Numbered from the stretch's first letter, positions 9,475-17,821 are shown. The stretch is 64,000 bases of DNA from Saprospiraceae bacterium (GCA_016708265.1 JADJGA010000011.1:434001-498000), one strand, 5' to 3'. The notes: a model not told the origin generated them from the sequence alone. Made by a program: numbers and translations.

Positions 9475-10323
9475 ATGCGCTGGCAAAACAGGGAACAAAG
9501 TTCAAATTTAGAAGACAGGAGAGGCAGAACAATCAAAAGAGTAGGAGGAGGTATAGGAATAGGAGCTATTTTGATGGCTGTATTTGCTCTTATAATGGGG
9601 GAAAATCCGTTAAATGTACTTCAACAATTTTCAAATGAAACAACAGAGCAGGTTGCTTCACCCACAAATAAACAGGAAGAAGCCCTGGCAGATTTCGTAG
9701 GTGTTGTCCTGAAAGAGACCGAAACAGTCTGGACAAAATTGTTCAGGGAACAGCTTAAGGAGGAATATGTACAACCAAAGCTGGTATTGTATAGAGGAGA
9801 GGATAATACCGGATGCGGATATGCACAATCCACAACAGGACCATTTTATTGTCCTGCAGATCAACGGGTTTATATTGACCTAAGCTTTTATGAAGAATTG
9901 CAGACCAGGTTTAAAGCTCCGGGTGATTTTGCGATGGCATATATTATTGCGCATGAAGTAGGTCATCATGTACAATACCTTATGGGTATAACATCACAGG
10001 TTGAAAATCAGAGGCAGAGACTAAGTCAGGAAGACGGAAATAAAATGTCAGTTGCTATGGAACTGCAAGCTGATTTTCTTGCAGGTGTGTGGGCACATCA
10101 TACTCAAAAAATGGCCAATCTTCTTGAAAAGGGTGATATTGAGGAAGCCTTGAATGCAGCAAGTTCAGTTGGAGATGACAGGATACAGATGGAAGCAAGA
10201 GGATATGTAGTACCTGATGCTTTCACACATGGGACATCAGCACAAAGGATGTTCTGGTTCAAAAAAGGATTTGAAACCGGAGACCTCAGATATGGAGATA
10301 CCTTCAAGGAATTGAACCTGTAA
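9475..10323 (+). CDS. Neutral zinc metallopeptidase, YpfJ family
   Basis: The 282-residue membrane-anchored protein belongs to the putative neutral zinc metallopeptidase family (YpfJ, Zn_peptidase). The N-terminus is Arg-rich, followed by a single membrane segment at about 24-41, so the catalytic part is probably periplasmic. The zinc site HEVGHH lies at about 160-165 and a downstream ELQADFLAGVW supplies the third ligand region. A conserved Cys pair (GCGYA and FYCPADQ) precedes it, and the family's GTSAQRMFWFKKGFE stretch is near the end. The natural substrate of the family is not established. It has its own promoter; gcvH follows 176 bases later and may be separately transcribed. Confidence 0.93.
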   Translation: MRWQNREQSSNLEDRRGRTIKRVGGGIGIGAILMAVFALIMGENPLNVLQQFSNETTEQVASPTNKQEEALADFVGVVLKETETVWTKLFREQLKEEYVQPKLVLYRGEDNTGCGYAQSTTGPFYCPADQRVYIDLSFYEELQTRFKAPGDFAMAYIIAHEVGHHVQYLMGITSQVENQRQRLSQEDGNKMSVAMELQADFLAGVWAHHTQKMANLLEKGDIEEALNAASSVGDDRIQMEARGYVVPDAFTHGTSAQRMFWFKKGFETGDLRYGDTFKELNL

Positions 10324-10499
10324 ATTTTTTATTTAATTGAAAATCAGATAACAAGCAAAAACGCTTAATTCTTAATGATTTTAATTTAGTTGCCTGTATC
10401 GAAAAACAGAAGTTTTTTTTTCTCAGGTAATTGAAATTTGATTAACATTGCATAAATTTTAAAACCGTATAAAAGTATTATTTAAGTAAAAGTATAATT

Positions 10500-10889
10500 A
10501 TGAAAATTCCATCAGATTTAAAATATACCAAAGATCATGAATGGCTCAGAATCGAAGGTGACACAGGTATTGTAGGAGTTACAGAATTTGCAACTCACGA
10601 ACTTGGAGAAATTGTATTTGTGGAAGTTGACACAATTGGGGAAGAGTTGCACAAAGAGGATGTTTTTGGTACAGTAGAAGCAGTTAAAACAACATCGGAT
10701 CTATTTTTACCTGTTAGTGGGAAAATACTGGAATTCAATCCAGAAATAGATGAAAACGAAGGAGATAACCCGGCAGTAATAAATGAAGACCCTTATGGAA
10801 AAGGCTGGATAATAAAAATTAATATATCAAATCCGGAAGAAATTGAAGAATTGCTCGATCATGAGGCTTATGAAAAATTAATTTCATAA
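10500..10889 (+). CDS. gcvH: Glycine cleavage system H protein
   Basis: GcvH is the lipoyl carrier that shuttles the aminomethyl group between the P, T and L proteins of the glycine cleavage complex. The 129-residue length is typical. The lipoylated Lys is at about 63 in GTVEAVKTTSDLF, and the flanking hammerhead fold is intact (KYTKDHEWLR near the start, GKGWIIKI near the end). No gcvP or gcvT is in the window, so the complex is scattered in this genome. It is followed after 69 bases by the VanZ-like gene and the TonB-family gene, probably in one transcript; gcvH-VanZ-TonB is an order I recall from other Bacteroidota but cannot verify here. Confidence 0.97.
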   Translation: MKIPSDLKYTKDHEWLRIEGDTGIVGVTEFATHELGEIVFVEVDTIGEELHKEDVFGTVEAVKTTSDLFLPVSGKILEFNPEIDENEGDNPAVINEDPYGKGWIIKINISNPEEIEELLDHEAYEKLIS

Positions 10890-10958
10890 TTTTTTCAGAG
10901 CAATACAACTATTTTTATTGTTTTTTCATCTGTAGATTAACTGCATAAAAGTATTGTA

Positions 10959-11318
10959 GTGAAAAAAATAAGTTTAGCAATAACTTCTCTTTTAATTATT
11001 ACTTTATCCATAATACCTCAACCTGAAATTGAGACTAAAAGCATATTGCTTTTTGAAGGATCTGATAAAATTATACATTTACTGATGTATGCAGTGCTGA
11101 TGTTTGTTTGGATAAAAAGCAAAATATTTTTCAGCAACCAATTGATAAGGAATAACTGGTTGTTTTCGGGTTTGTTATATTGCTTAGGCTTAGGTTTGAT
11201 TTTAGAAATTTTACAATATTGTACTTCTTTTGGAAGAAGTCTTGATTTTTTTGATATAATTGCAAATGCAACCGGCTCACTATTGGTATTTATTATATTT
11301 AAGATAAAAAACTTTTGA
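10959..11318 (+). CDS. VanZ-like family membrane protein
   Basis: The 119-residue protein starts at GTG 10959. It has three to four hydrophobic segments (about 5-15, 35-50, 65-80, 98-115) and the VanZ-family signature SDKIIHLLMYAVLMF followed by LILEILQYCTSFGRSLDFFDIIANATGS, including the acidic and aromatic residues typical of the family's last loop. VanZ proteins are small membrane proteins; the founder gives low-level teicoplanin resistance, but most homologues have no assigned role and this call does not imply resistance. It sits between gcvH and the TonB-family gene, whose ATG is two bases past this stop, so translation is likely coupled. Confidence 0.85.
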   Translation: MKKISLAITSLLIITLSIIPQPEIETKSILLFEGSDKIIHLLMYAVLMFVWIKSKIFFSNQLIRNNWLFSGLLYCLGLGLILEILQYCTSFGRSLDFFDIIANATGSLLVFIIFKIKNF

Positions 11319-11320
11319 TT

Positions 11321-12229
11321 ATGAATTTTGAATTCACGGTAACACAGGTTTTATTGTATATTATTCTGATTGCAGTAGCTATAATGGCTATTATATTCAT
11401 ATTGAAATATATGCTTAATAATCAGAAAGATTTAAAAACAAAATACGAAGCTAAAAATTTAAATTCTCTGCTTGTTGCCAGGAATAAGTATCCTGAAGTA
11501 GATTCATTTAAATTGAGGAACACGGTTTTATTGGCAGGTTTGGTATTTTCTCTTGCTATGGTATTCTTTGCCTTTAACTGGACAACCTATGAAAAGAAGA
11601 TGGATCTCACGGGATATGACCTTCAGGTAGAAGAGGACATTGAGATGGCTCCTCCGCCTACAAAGGAACCACCTCCGCCTCCACCACCCCCACCCCCACC
11701 GGTAATTGAGGCTGTTCCGGACAACCAGATAATAGATGAGGAAGATCAACCTGTATTTGCTTCACAGGATATTACAGAGAATACTCAAGTGGCTGTCCCT
11801 GTTGATACAGCACGAAAGGCTCCGCCTCCACCTCCACCTCCACCACCGGAAGATAAAGAGGAAATCTTTGTTATGGCTGAAGATATGCCCAGGTTTCCGG
11901 GTTGTGAAGACAAAGGAACAAAGGCAGATAAGGAGCAGTGTGCCAATAATAAGTTAATGGAATATATATACACTAATCTTAAATATCCTGCTATTGCTAC
12001 AGAAAATGGAATTGAAGGTAGGGTTACAATCAGATTTGTTGTTGACCGTGACGGAAAAGTTGGAGGAGTTGAAATACTCAGGGATATTGGAGGAGGATGC
12101 GGTGAAGCTGCGAAGAAAGTTATAGAAGGGATGAATAATATGCCAGACAGATGGTTGCCCGGACGACAGGGAGGAAGAAAAGTAAAGGTTTACTTTACAT
12201 TGCCTGTTATTTTTAAGCTTAATGGATAA
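11321..12229 (+). CDS. TonB-family energy transducer with two poly-Pro tracts
   Basis: The 302-residue TonB homologue transmits proton-motive force to outer-membrane TonB-dependent transporters. I use ATG 11321, two bases after the VanZ stop; an upstream in-frame TTG at 11315 would overlap that stop. There are two hydrophobic segments, residues about 8-30 and 68-86, rather than one. The periplasmic linker has two poly-Pro runs (11661-11702 and 11821-11850). The C-terminal TonB domain (about 190-302) has YPAIATENGIEGRVTIRF, VDRDGKVG and a closing WLPGRQGGRKVKVYFTLPV. Two Cys (GCEDKG, QCANNK) may form a disulfide. No ExbB/ExbD gene is adjacent, so it must share ExbBD encoded elsewhere. Confidence 0.93.
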   Translation: MNFEFTVTQVLLYIILIAVAIMAIIFILKYMLNNQKDLKTKYEAKNLNSLLVARNKYPEVDSFKLRNTVLLAGLVFSLAMVFFAFNWTTYEKKMDLTGYDLQVEEDIEMAPPPTKEPPPPPPPPPPPVIEAVPDNQIIDEEDQPVFASQDITENTQVAVPVDTARKAPPPPPPPPPEDKEEIFVMAEDMPRFPGCEDKGTKADKEQCANNKLMEYIYTNLKYPAIATENGIEGRVTIRFVVDRDGKVGGVEILRDIGGGCGEAAKKVIEGMNNMPDRWLPGRQGGRKVKVYFTLPVIFKLNG

Positions 12230-12250
12230 TAAATAACATTAAATAACAAT

Positions 12251-12280
12251 AAAGGACATTGCATAAATACAATGTCCTTT
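12251..12280 (+). terminator. Stem-loop after the TonB-family gene
   Basis: A perfect 11-base stem, AAAGGACATTG paired with CAATGTCCTTT around an 8-base loop, begins 21 bases after the stop. The following T-run is poor (ATTGTTTATAG), so termination may be partial. Confidence 0.65.
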
Positions 12281-12311
12281 ATTGTTTATAGAAGTATGTG
12301 CCACGATTTTG

Positions 12312-12367
12312 GGACACCTTTGGCACGAAGTTTATAATTTTATACCCGCAGATTAGGACACCTTTGG
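12312..12367 (+). repeat. Short imperfect direct repeat (GGACACCTTTGG) at the queE 3' boundary
   Basis: GGACACCTTTGG occurs at 12312-12323 and again at 12356-12367. Both copies are followed by similar T/A-rich sequence and CCCGCAGA or CCCAGAAA. The second copy abuts the stop codon of queE, and its similar flank extends into the coding end. The role is unknown; it could be a remnant of a small repeat. Confidence 0.4.
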
Positions 12368-12997
12368 TTATTTTATGCCCAGAAATTTATGAGTTTGAAG
12401 GCTTAGTCTCCATTTTGGGTTTTTAAGACAAAATTCCAGAGATTTGCTAGTATTATTCTCCAGGTTTTCATCATATTTAGGTTGAAGAAAGAAGTGCTGA
12501 AAGTCAAGATCTTGAAATTGTTCAGGAGCAAATCCTGTTTGAGGAAAAACGAATTTTAGTTCATTTCCGGACTTTTGAACAAGTTCAGATCCATATTTTG
12601 GACTTACAGTGATCCAGTCTAAATGATCAGGTGCTTTAATCGTTCCATTGGTTTCAACTGCCATAAAATAATCGTGTTTATTTAAATATGACAGCAAATG
12701 TTCATCCAGTTGTAAAAGTGGTTCCCCACCTGTAAAGATCAAAAACTTGCAATTTGAACTAAGTGCAATGATTTTTTTCAGTAAATATACAGGAGAATAA
12801 ATTCCTCCGTTTTCACCATCTGTACCTTTAAAGTCAGTATCACAGAATTTGCAAACAGCATTTTCTCTGTCTTTTTCTGACCCCGACCATAAATTGCATC
12901 CAGAAAATCTGATAAAAATGGCAGGTTTTCCCATATTAAAACCTTCTCCCTGTATGGAATAAAAGATGTCCTTTATTTTGTATTTTTTGTCTGTCAT
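12368..12997 (-). CDS. queE: 7-carboxy-7-deazaguanine synthase (radical SAM)
   Basis: QueE converts 6-carboxy-tetrahydropterin to 7-carboxy-7-deazaguanine in the queuosine/preQ0 pathway, using SAM, Mg2+ and a [4Fe-4S] cluster. The 209-residue protein starts with the family hallmark FYSIQGEGFNMGKPAIFIRF. The cluster-binding cysteines follow CX14CX2C (C at about 34, then CKFC), the spacing of the E. coli-like QueE group rather than CX3CX2C. FTGGEPLLQ is the SAM-binding GGE motif, and KFVFPQTG and HFFLQPKYDENLENN are also family-like. No queC, queD or queF is adjacent. It is a single gene between two terminators, followed by a small direct repeat. Confidence 0.95.
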   Translation of the reverse strand: MTDKKYKIKDIFYSIQGEGFNMGKPAIFIRFSGCNLWSGSEKDRENAVCKFCDTDFKGTDGENGGIYSPVYLLKKIIALSSNCKFLIFTGGEPLLQLDEHLLSYLNKHDYFMAVETNGTIKAPDHLDWITVSPKYGSELVQKSGNELKFVFPQTGFAPEQFQDLDFQHFFLQPKYDENLENNTSKSLEFCLKNPKWRLSLQTHKFLGIK

Positions 12998-13074
12998 ACC
13001 TGAAGTTAAAGCATTTCAATGACAAATTATAACCATTTCATAGAACTATTTGTTTTCATGTGAATTATTAAAAT

Positions 13075-13114
13075 AAAAAAACCAATCAAATTAATCTGTT
13101 TGATTGGTTTTTTT
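13075..13114 (-). terminator. Rho-independent terminator after the DUF2147 gene
   Basis: Stem ACCAATCAAA (13081-13090) pairs with TTTGATTGGT (13099-13108), with T-runs on either side depending on strand. On the minus strand it lies about 45 bases past the DUF2147 stop and ahead of queE; it could also work on the plus strand. Confidence 0.85.
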
Positions 13115-13155
13115 GGTAATCAGAAAGAAATAAAAATCTTCTGAATACACATTAT

Positions 13156-13593
13156 TTATTCGACTCTATGCCAAATCTGTGACCTTCCTAACAGCGAAAT
13201 TCCCATGTATCCCCTCACGATCAGTGTGTTTTTATCTTTAAGATACATTTTGCAGCTATACACTTTACCATTTGCCGGATCAACGATTTCACCGTCATCA
13301 TAAACTTTACCATCTTTTTTCATATCCCATACGATATCAATATCCAAAAGACTTTTACCTTTTTTATCACCGGGACAGTCAATACATACTTTAGTAGTAG
13401 CGGCAGGCAATAGTTTTATTACCTTTCCAAAGAGCTTGCCATTTTTTTCATATAGTTTAACATGTGATTTTGGTTCTTTAGTCTTATCGTCGATAGTTTT
13501 CCAGACACCTAAAACACTTTGTCCTGTAATATTGCCTATAAAAAATAATGCCATAAGCAGAATTGAGAAAAATTTAATTTTAGTCATTGTCAA
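13156..13593 (-). CDS. Exported DUF2147-domain protein
   Basis: The 145-residue protein has a signal peptide (residues 1-24, ending GNITGQ) and one DUF2147 domain covering the rest. The recognised features are VLGVWKTIDDKTKEPKSHVK, the paired-Cys motif VCIDCPGD, DIVWDMKKDGKVYDDGEIVD and the terminal GYMGISLLGRSQIWHRVE, all characteristic of this lipocalin-like small beta-barrel family. No biochemical role is established for the family; members are predicted periplasmic or secreted. It is monocistronic, flanked by a terminator on its 3' side and about 155 bases from recA on its 5' side. Confidence 0.88.
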   Translation of the reverse strand: MTMTKIKFFSILLMALFFIGNITGQSVLGVWKTIDDKTKEPKSHVKLYEKNGKLFGKVIKLLPAATTKVCIDCPGDKKGKSLLDIDIVWDMKKDGKVYDDGEIVDPANGKVYSCKMYLKDKNTLIVRGYMGISLLGRSQIWHRVE

Positions 13594-13748
13594 AGTATTT
13601 AAAATTAAAGAATAAAAATTAAGTCAAAAATAGTATTAAATAAATGATATAATCGAATTTTTTTTTAAAAATTATTTTGAAAATCAAAAATACAGGTTTT
13701 TAACAATTATTTATGAATTTATTCAGGTTTGTACCGTAAATTGCAAAA

Positions 13749-14768
13749 CTATTCTTCAGAATGGAAAAGAGCCGGCAAATTTTTCTCTTTAATTAACTTC
13801 TCCAATTCTTCCATCATTTCAGTGTTATCTTCTAGGAACTGAACAGCAGTCATCCTTCCCTGAGCTATTTTAGTTCCATTGTAGCTGAACCATGAACCGC
13901 TTTTTTCTATCATGTTCAGTTCAACTGCAACATCCAGAATTTCACCTGCTTTGGATATTCCCGAACCAAAAATTATATCAAATACTGCGGTTTTAAATGG
14001 TGCTGCCATTTTGTTTTTTACAACTTTTACCTTGACAGTATTGCCGATGATATTACCATCCTTATCTTTGAGAGATGTGCCGGATTTTCTGATATCAAGT
14101 CTTACAGAAGCATAGAATTTTAAAGCATTACCCCCTGTAGTGGTTTCAGGATTACCAAACATAACACCTATCTTTTCCCTTAACTGGTTTATGAAAATGC
14201 AGATACAACCGGTTCTTCCGATTGTGCCGGTAAGTTTCCTTAGAGCCTGAGACATCAGCCTTGCCTGAAGACCCATTTTTGAATCGCCCATTTCTCCTTC
14301 TATTTCACTTCGTGGAGTCAGGGCAGCCACTGAATCTATGACAATGATGTCTATAGCTCCTGAACGGATAAGGTTTTCGGTGATTTCCAATGCCTGTTCT
14401 CCGTTATCAGGCTGGGAAACGAAAAGATTATCAATATCCACTCCCAATGCGGATGCATAGTTTCTGTCGAAAGCATGCTCAGCATCAATGAAAGCAGCAA
14501 TTCCACCTTTTTTTTGGGCTTCAGCGATGGCATGAATGGCAAGGGTTGTTTTTCCGGATGATTCGGGACCATAAATCTCAATGACCCTTCCTTTGGGCAA
14601 ACCTCCGATCCCAAGAGCTATATCCAGTCCCATGGAACCAGTTGGTATGGTATCGACCTTTACTACAGCCTGCTCTCCAAGTTTCATTATTATTCCTTTT
14701 CCGTAAGATTTTTCCAGCTTACTTATTGTTAGTTCAAGTGCTTTTAATTTTTCCTTATCTTCTGACAT
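13749..14768 (-). CDS. recA: Recombinase RecA
   Basis: RecA forms ATP-dependent filaments on single-stranded DNA for homologous recombination and SOS co-protease activity. The 339-residue length is normal. The Walker A GPESSGKTT is at about 67-75. The catalytic Glu region is FIDAEHAFD, the Walker B stretch is IDIIVIDSVAALTPRSEIEG, and the L2 DNA-binding loop is FGNPETTTGGNALKFY. The C-terminal tail is short and acidic (ends LFHSEE). No intein or frameshift is seen. A terminator-like stem separates it from the small upstream gene, so it is probably transcribed alone from the 14.8 kb promoter. I did not find a clear LexA box. Confidence 0.99.
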   Translation of the reverse strand: MSEDKEKLKALELTISKLEKSYGKGIIMKLGEQAVVKVDTIPTGSMGLDIALGIGGLPKGRVIEIYGPESSGKTTLAIHAIAEAQKKGGIAAFIDAEHAFDRNYASALGVDIDNLFVSQPDNGEQALEITENLIRSGAIDIIVIDSVAALTPRSEIEGEMGDSKMGLQARLMSQALRKLTGTIGRTGCICIFINQLREKIGVMFGNPETTTGGNALKFYASVRLDIRKSGTSLKDKDGNIIGNTVKVKVVKNKMAAPFKTAVFDIIFGSGISKAGEILDVAVELNMIEKSGSWFSYNGTKIAQGRMTAVQFLEDNTEMMEELEKLIKEKNLPALFHSEE

Positions 14769-14809
14769 AATAAAATTATTGTTGGTAAATAATATTGATA
14801 ATAATTATT

Positions 14810-14817
14810 CAAATATA
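14810..14817 (-). promoter_or_regulatory. Candidate -7 element for recA
   Basis: The minus-strand reading is TATATTTG (TAnnTTTG), 42 bases ahead of the recA ATG. The -33 position lacks a clear TTTG, so confidence is modest. Confidence 0.4.
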
Positions 14818-14871
14818 TAAAAAGTTATTGATTAGATAATAAAATGCAAATTTAAATTATTTACAAATATA

Positions 14872-14911
14872 TTAAAAAAAATAAACCTTTAAGACATGCT
14901 TAAAGGTTTAT
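14872..14911 (-). terminator. Rho-independent terminator of the small 74-residue gene
   Basis: Perfect stem ATAAACCTTTAAG / CTTAAAGGTTTAT (14881-14893 and 14899-14911) with loop ACATG. On the minus strand it is followed by a T-run. It sits between the small gene (stop at 14937) and recA. Confidence 0.85.
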
Positions 14912-14936
14912 TCTTCAATTAGGTAAAATATATTTT

Positions 14937-15161
14937 TTAAACAGTATATCCCTGACTGAAAAGCAATAAATTTCTCACTACTCTTTCAGACGGTCTGAAC
15001 AATACTTTTGGTAAAGACCTGTATGCATAGTATAGCCTTAAAAAGGCTTTATTCAACTGTGAATTATTCTCTATTGCATCTTCGATCTCAAATCTTTCTG
15101 CAACATCTGTTTCAGCATAAATATATTTTATCAAAGATTCATCGGTGTAAGTTTGATCCAT
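14937..15161 (-). CDS. Small conserved Bacteroidota protein, function unknown
   Basis: The 74-residue acidic/aromatic protein begins MDQTYTDESLIKYIYAETDV at ATG 15161; an in-frame TTG two codons upstream is less likely. It is mostly helical and lacks Cys, a signal peptide or a membrane segment. The sequence IKYIYAETDVAERFEIEDAI followed by a Leu-rich helix and LPKVLFRPSERVVRNLLLFS resembles a small-protein family I associate with Saprospiria-like genomes. The N-terminal half, a short 'E-x-x-L-I-x-Y-x-x-x-E' helix and 'x-x-I-E-x-A-I', is reminiscent of anti-sigma N-domains without the zinc ligands, but this is only a resemblance. It has its own terminator, stands upstream of recA and is divergent from the GHMP kinase. 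Confidence 0.65.
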   Translation of the reverse strand: MDQTYTDESLIKYIYAETDVAERFEIEDAIENNSQLNKAFLRLYYAYRSLPKVLFRPSERVVRNLLLFSQGYTV

Positions 15162-15312
15162 AAGCAATAAAACTGATTAAGAATAAAATAATCTTAATTA
15201 TAACATAAAATCAAATAAATTATTGTTTTACCTGAAAATTTATTTTAAATGACCTGAAAATATAAAAATATTAGAATATGAATCTAAAAAATAAACTTTT
15301 TGTTAAAAATAT

Positions 15313-15343
15313 TTTGATTAACAAAATCATTGGTTTACTTTTG
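15313..15343 (+). promoter_or_regulatory. Bacteroidota promoter for the GHMP kinase gene
   Basis: TTTG at 15313-15316, exactly 19 bases, then TACTTTTG at 15336-15343 match both consensus boxes and spacing. The start codon is 72 bases downstream, leaving a leader of about 65 bases. Confidence 0.75.
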
Positions 15344-15414
15344 CTATCGAATTATTTCCCAAACCGAAATATATTGCAAAAATTTACATAATTGTTTTTA
15401 GTATAAGTCTTGAT

Positions 15415-16359
15415 ATGACAATTTCAAATAAAATATCTGTCAAAAGGGATTTTTATGCAAGGGCAAAATTGCTATTGACAGGCGAATATGCCGTTCTATA
15501 TGGTGCTAAAGCAATAGGATTGCCATTAAAAACGGGTCAGAAAATGGTAGTTCGTAATGCAAGGGGTTCTGATCTGATCTGGGAATCATTAGATGAAAAC
15601 GGTGAGGTTTGGTTTGAATCTCAATTATCCCTATATGATTTTTCACCCGTAAAAACCTCTGATCAGGAGATTTCAAAAAAACTCCAGAAATTGCTGAAGT
15701 CAGCCGCAAGGTTGAATTCGGAATTCCTGTCAACATGGAGTGGTTTCAAAGTGGAAACACAATTGGAATTTCCATTAAACTGGGGACTTGGTTCAAGTTC
15801 TACCCTCATTTATATGGTGGCAGAATGGGCAGATGTAAATCCGTTCCATCTTCATTTTTCAGTATCGGAAGGCTCAGGTTATGATATAGCCTGCGCATCT
15901 GCAGATAGCCCGATTATATATCAGTTACTTGAAGATCAGGTACATTATAATGAATTTGATCTTAATATAAATTTTTCCAAAAATCTGTTTCTTGTTTATC
16001 TAAACCATAAACAAAGCAGCGAAGATGAGATAAAAGTAAACGGTAAAAAATTTGCCAAAAAGTCATCCGTTATAGACAGGATCAGTGAAATAAGCAAACA
16101 AATAAGCACTAACAAATCATTTATCAAATTTACTGACCTTATCAAAGAACATGAAGAACTTATCGGTGGAGTTCTTGATATAAAGCCTGTTCAGGAGCAA
16201 AAATTCAAAAATTTCAACGGAACTATTAAATCTCTTGGTGCCTGGGGAGGAGATTTTATACTAGCAGCTTCCAACGAAGGAGACGACTATATAATAAAGT
16301 ATTTCAAGAAAAATGGTTATAATGTAATAATACCATTTGAAGAGAAAGTTCTTTTGTAA
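15415..16359 (+). CDS. GYDIA-family GHMP kinase (mevalonate-kinase-like)
   Basis: The 314-residue GHMP-fold small-molecule kinase belongs to a Bacteroidota family named after its GYDIA motif (SEGSGYDIACASADSPIIYQ, about 157-176). ARAKLLLTGEYAVLYGAKAIGLPL near the N-terminus is the substrate-side motif shared with mevalonate and phosphomevalonate kinases. LNWGLGSSSTLIYMVAEW (about 121-138) is the ATP-binding glycine/serine loop. SLGAWGGDFILAAS near 280 is the third GHMP motif. By family placement it probably phosphorylates an isoprenoid precursor such as mevalonate, but no other mevalonate-pathway gene is in the window, so the substrate is inferred. The PBP4 gene follows 63 bases downstream and may be co-transcribed. 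Confidence 0.88.
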   Translation: MTISNKISVKRDFYARAKLLLTGEYAVLYGAKAIGLPLKTGQKMVVRNARGSDLIWESLDENGEVWFESQLSLYDFSPVKTSDQEISKKLQKLLKSAARLNSEFLSTWSGFKVETQLEFPLNWGLGSSSTLIYMVAEWADVNPFHLHFSVSEGSGYDIACASADSPIIYQLLEDQVHYNEFDLNINFSKNLFLVYLNHKQSSEDEIKVNGKKFAKKSSVIDRISEISKQISTNKSFIKFTDLIKEHEELIGGVLDIKPVQEQKFKNFNGTIKSLGAWGGDFILAASNEGDDYIIKYFKKNGYNVIIPFEEKVLL

Positions 16360-16422
16360 TCATTGAAAAACAGATATCCAAGATACTAACAATTAGAAAA
16401 TCATAGGTAATTCAAATTATAA

Positions 16423-17742
16423 ATGTACAGATACCCTGGATTTCTTTTCACAATTTTTATATTTCAAATCTTATTCCATTCCTGTAAAATATCCAAAAAT
16501 ATTTCTCATGAGAAATTGGACAAATTAGAGTCTATTATTTCAGAAAGCAAAGTATTTGATAATTCTTTTACTGGTTTTATGCTTTTTGACTTAAAAAACA
16601 GAAAAGAAGTAATAAGTCATAATAGCAATAAATATTTTACTCCTGCTTCGAACACAAAAATTTTCACTTTTTATACTGCGATCAATATTTTAGGAGATTC
16701 GATGCCGGCCCTAAAATATTGCATCAAAGGAGATTCTTTGATTTTTTGGGGAACCGGCAACCCGAATTTGATGAATATTGATCTGCCTGCAGATTCGACC
16801 ATAATTAATTTTCTGAGGGAAAGAAAGGAAGAGCTTTTTTATTGTGACAATAATTTTGCTGATGAACGATACGGTGACGGATGGGCCTGGAATGATCATA
16901 TGTACTCTTATCAACTGGATAAATCGCCTTTGCCGGTTTATGGAAATATTATTAATATTAAATTTACTTCTGACAGTACTTTTGTGTATCCGGATATATT
17001 CATAGAAAATATCACTTTCATTGCTGATAGCTTTATTAATACTAGATCTTTTGATAATAATGATTTTGTTATTGGCAAATACAGGAGTGGAGAACTTCTG
17101 AAAGTTCCGTTAAAAACTGATAGTGAAATGATAATAAAAGTATTGTCAGCATTATCAGGCAAAAACATAAGTAAATTTTCGGATAATAATATTATAGTCT
17201 CACCAACATCAACATTAAATCTGCAAACCGGAGATTCGATTTATATTAGACTGCTTCATGATAGTGATAATTTCATTGCCGAACAATTGTTACTGATGTG
17301 TTCATCAATGCTTTATGATACCATGGAAACAAAAAGAACAATAGAATTTTCCAAACAAAAGTTAATGACATATCTTCAGGATAGTTGCCGTTGGGTTGAT
17401 GGTTCGGGCTTATCGAGATATAATCTGTTTATGCCGAGATCAATAATAAGTGTTTTGACTCAAATATATGATAAAATAGGTCTTGAGAAAATAAAGGTTT
17501 TATTTCCTGAAATTGATATGGCAGAAAGCAGGGAAGAGCAACAAAAATATTCACTTAACGGAGCCGGAGTGTATGCTAAATCTGGAAGCCTGAGCAACAA
17601 TTACAATCTAAGTGGATACTTAATTACAAACAAATCCAATATTTATCTTTTCAGTTATATGAACAATCATTTTCTTGTCAGTAATAAAATGATAAGATCG
17701 GAAATTAAAAATACACTCAGATATATAATTGAAAACTATTGA
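16423..17742 (+). CDS. dacB: D-alanyl-D-alanine carboxypeptidase/endopeptidase, PBP4 type
   Basis: This 439-residue class C penicillin-binding protein trims or cleaves peptidoglycan cross-links. A hydrophobic N-terminus ends ILFHSC, a plausible but non-ideal lipobox with Cys at about 21. The serine-peptidase motifs are all present: SNTK (about 75, PASNTKIFTFYTA; catalytic Ser and Lys), SDN (HDSDNFIAEQLLL, about 285) and KSG (YAKSGSLSNNYNLSGYL, about 386) in place of the KTG triad. The DACB-type insert between motifs includes the YSYQLDKSPLPVYGN stretch typical of Bacteroidota PBP4s. It lies downstream of the GHMP kinase and converges on the DUF4290 gene, with a palindrome between. Confidence 0.9.
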   Translation: MYRYPGFLFTIFIFQILFHSCKISKNISHEKLDKLESIISESKVFDNSFTGFMLFDLKNRKEVISHNSNKYFTPASNTKIFTFYTAINILGDSMPALKYCIKGDSLIFWGTGNPNLMNIDLPADSTIINFLRERKEELFYCDNNFADERYGDGWAWNDHMYSYQLDKSPLPVYGNIINIKFTSDSTFVYPDIFIENITFIADSFINTRSFDNNDFVIGKYRSGELLKVPLKTDSEMIIKVLSALSGKNISKFSDNNIIVSPTSTLNLQTGDSIYIRLLHDSDNFIAEQLLLMCSSMLYDTMETKRTIEFSKQKLMTYLQDSCRWVDGSGLSRYNLFMPRSIISVLTQIYDKIGLEKIKVLFPEIDMAESREEQQKYSLNGAGVYAKSGSLSNNYNLSGYLITNKSNIYLFSYMNNHFLVSNKMIRSEIKNTLRYIIENY

Positions 17743-17789
17743 ATTAACCCGAAAAATTCATAAGATTTTTTCGCTCAATGAACTCTATT

Positions 17790-17821
17790 AAAATTGTAAA
17801 GTTTTAAAACTTTGCAATTTT
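17790..17821. terminator. AT-rich inverted repeat between convergent genes
   Basis: AAATTGTAAAGTTTT faces AAAACTTTGCAATTT with a single G/T-type mismatch and almost no loop. It lies between dacB (+) and the DUF4290 gene (-). The stem is AT-rich, so its strength as a terminator is uncertain. Confidence 0.5.

Noticed and set aside
10959..11318. Glycopeptide-resistance VanZ
   Set aside because: The family is broad, and no vanHAX genes are near; a fold label only.
11786..11973. Gly-rich minus-strand frame opposite the TonB poly-Pro region
   Set aside because: Poly-Gly is just the complement of the poly-Pro codons of the TonB linker.
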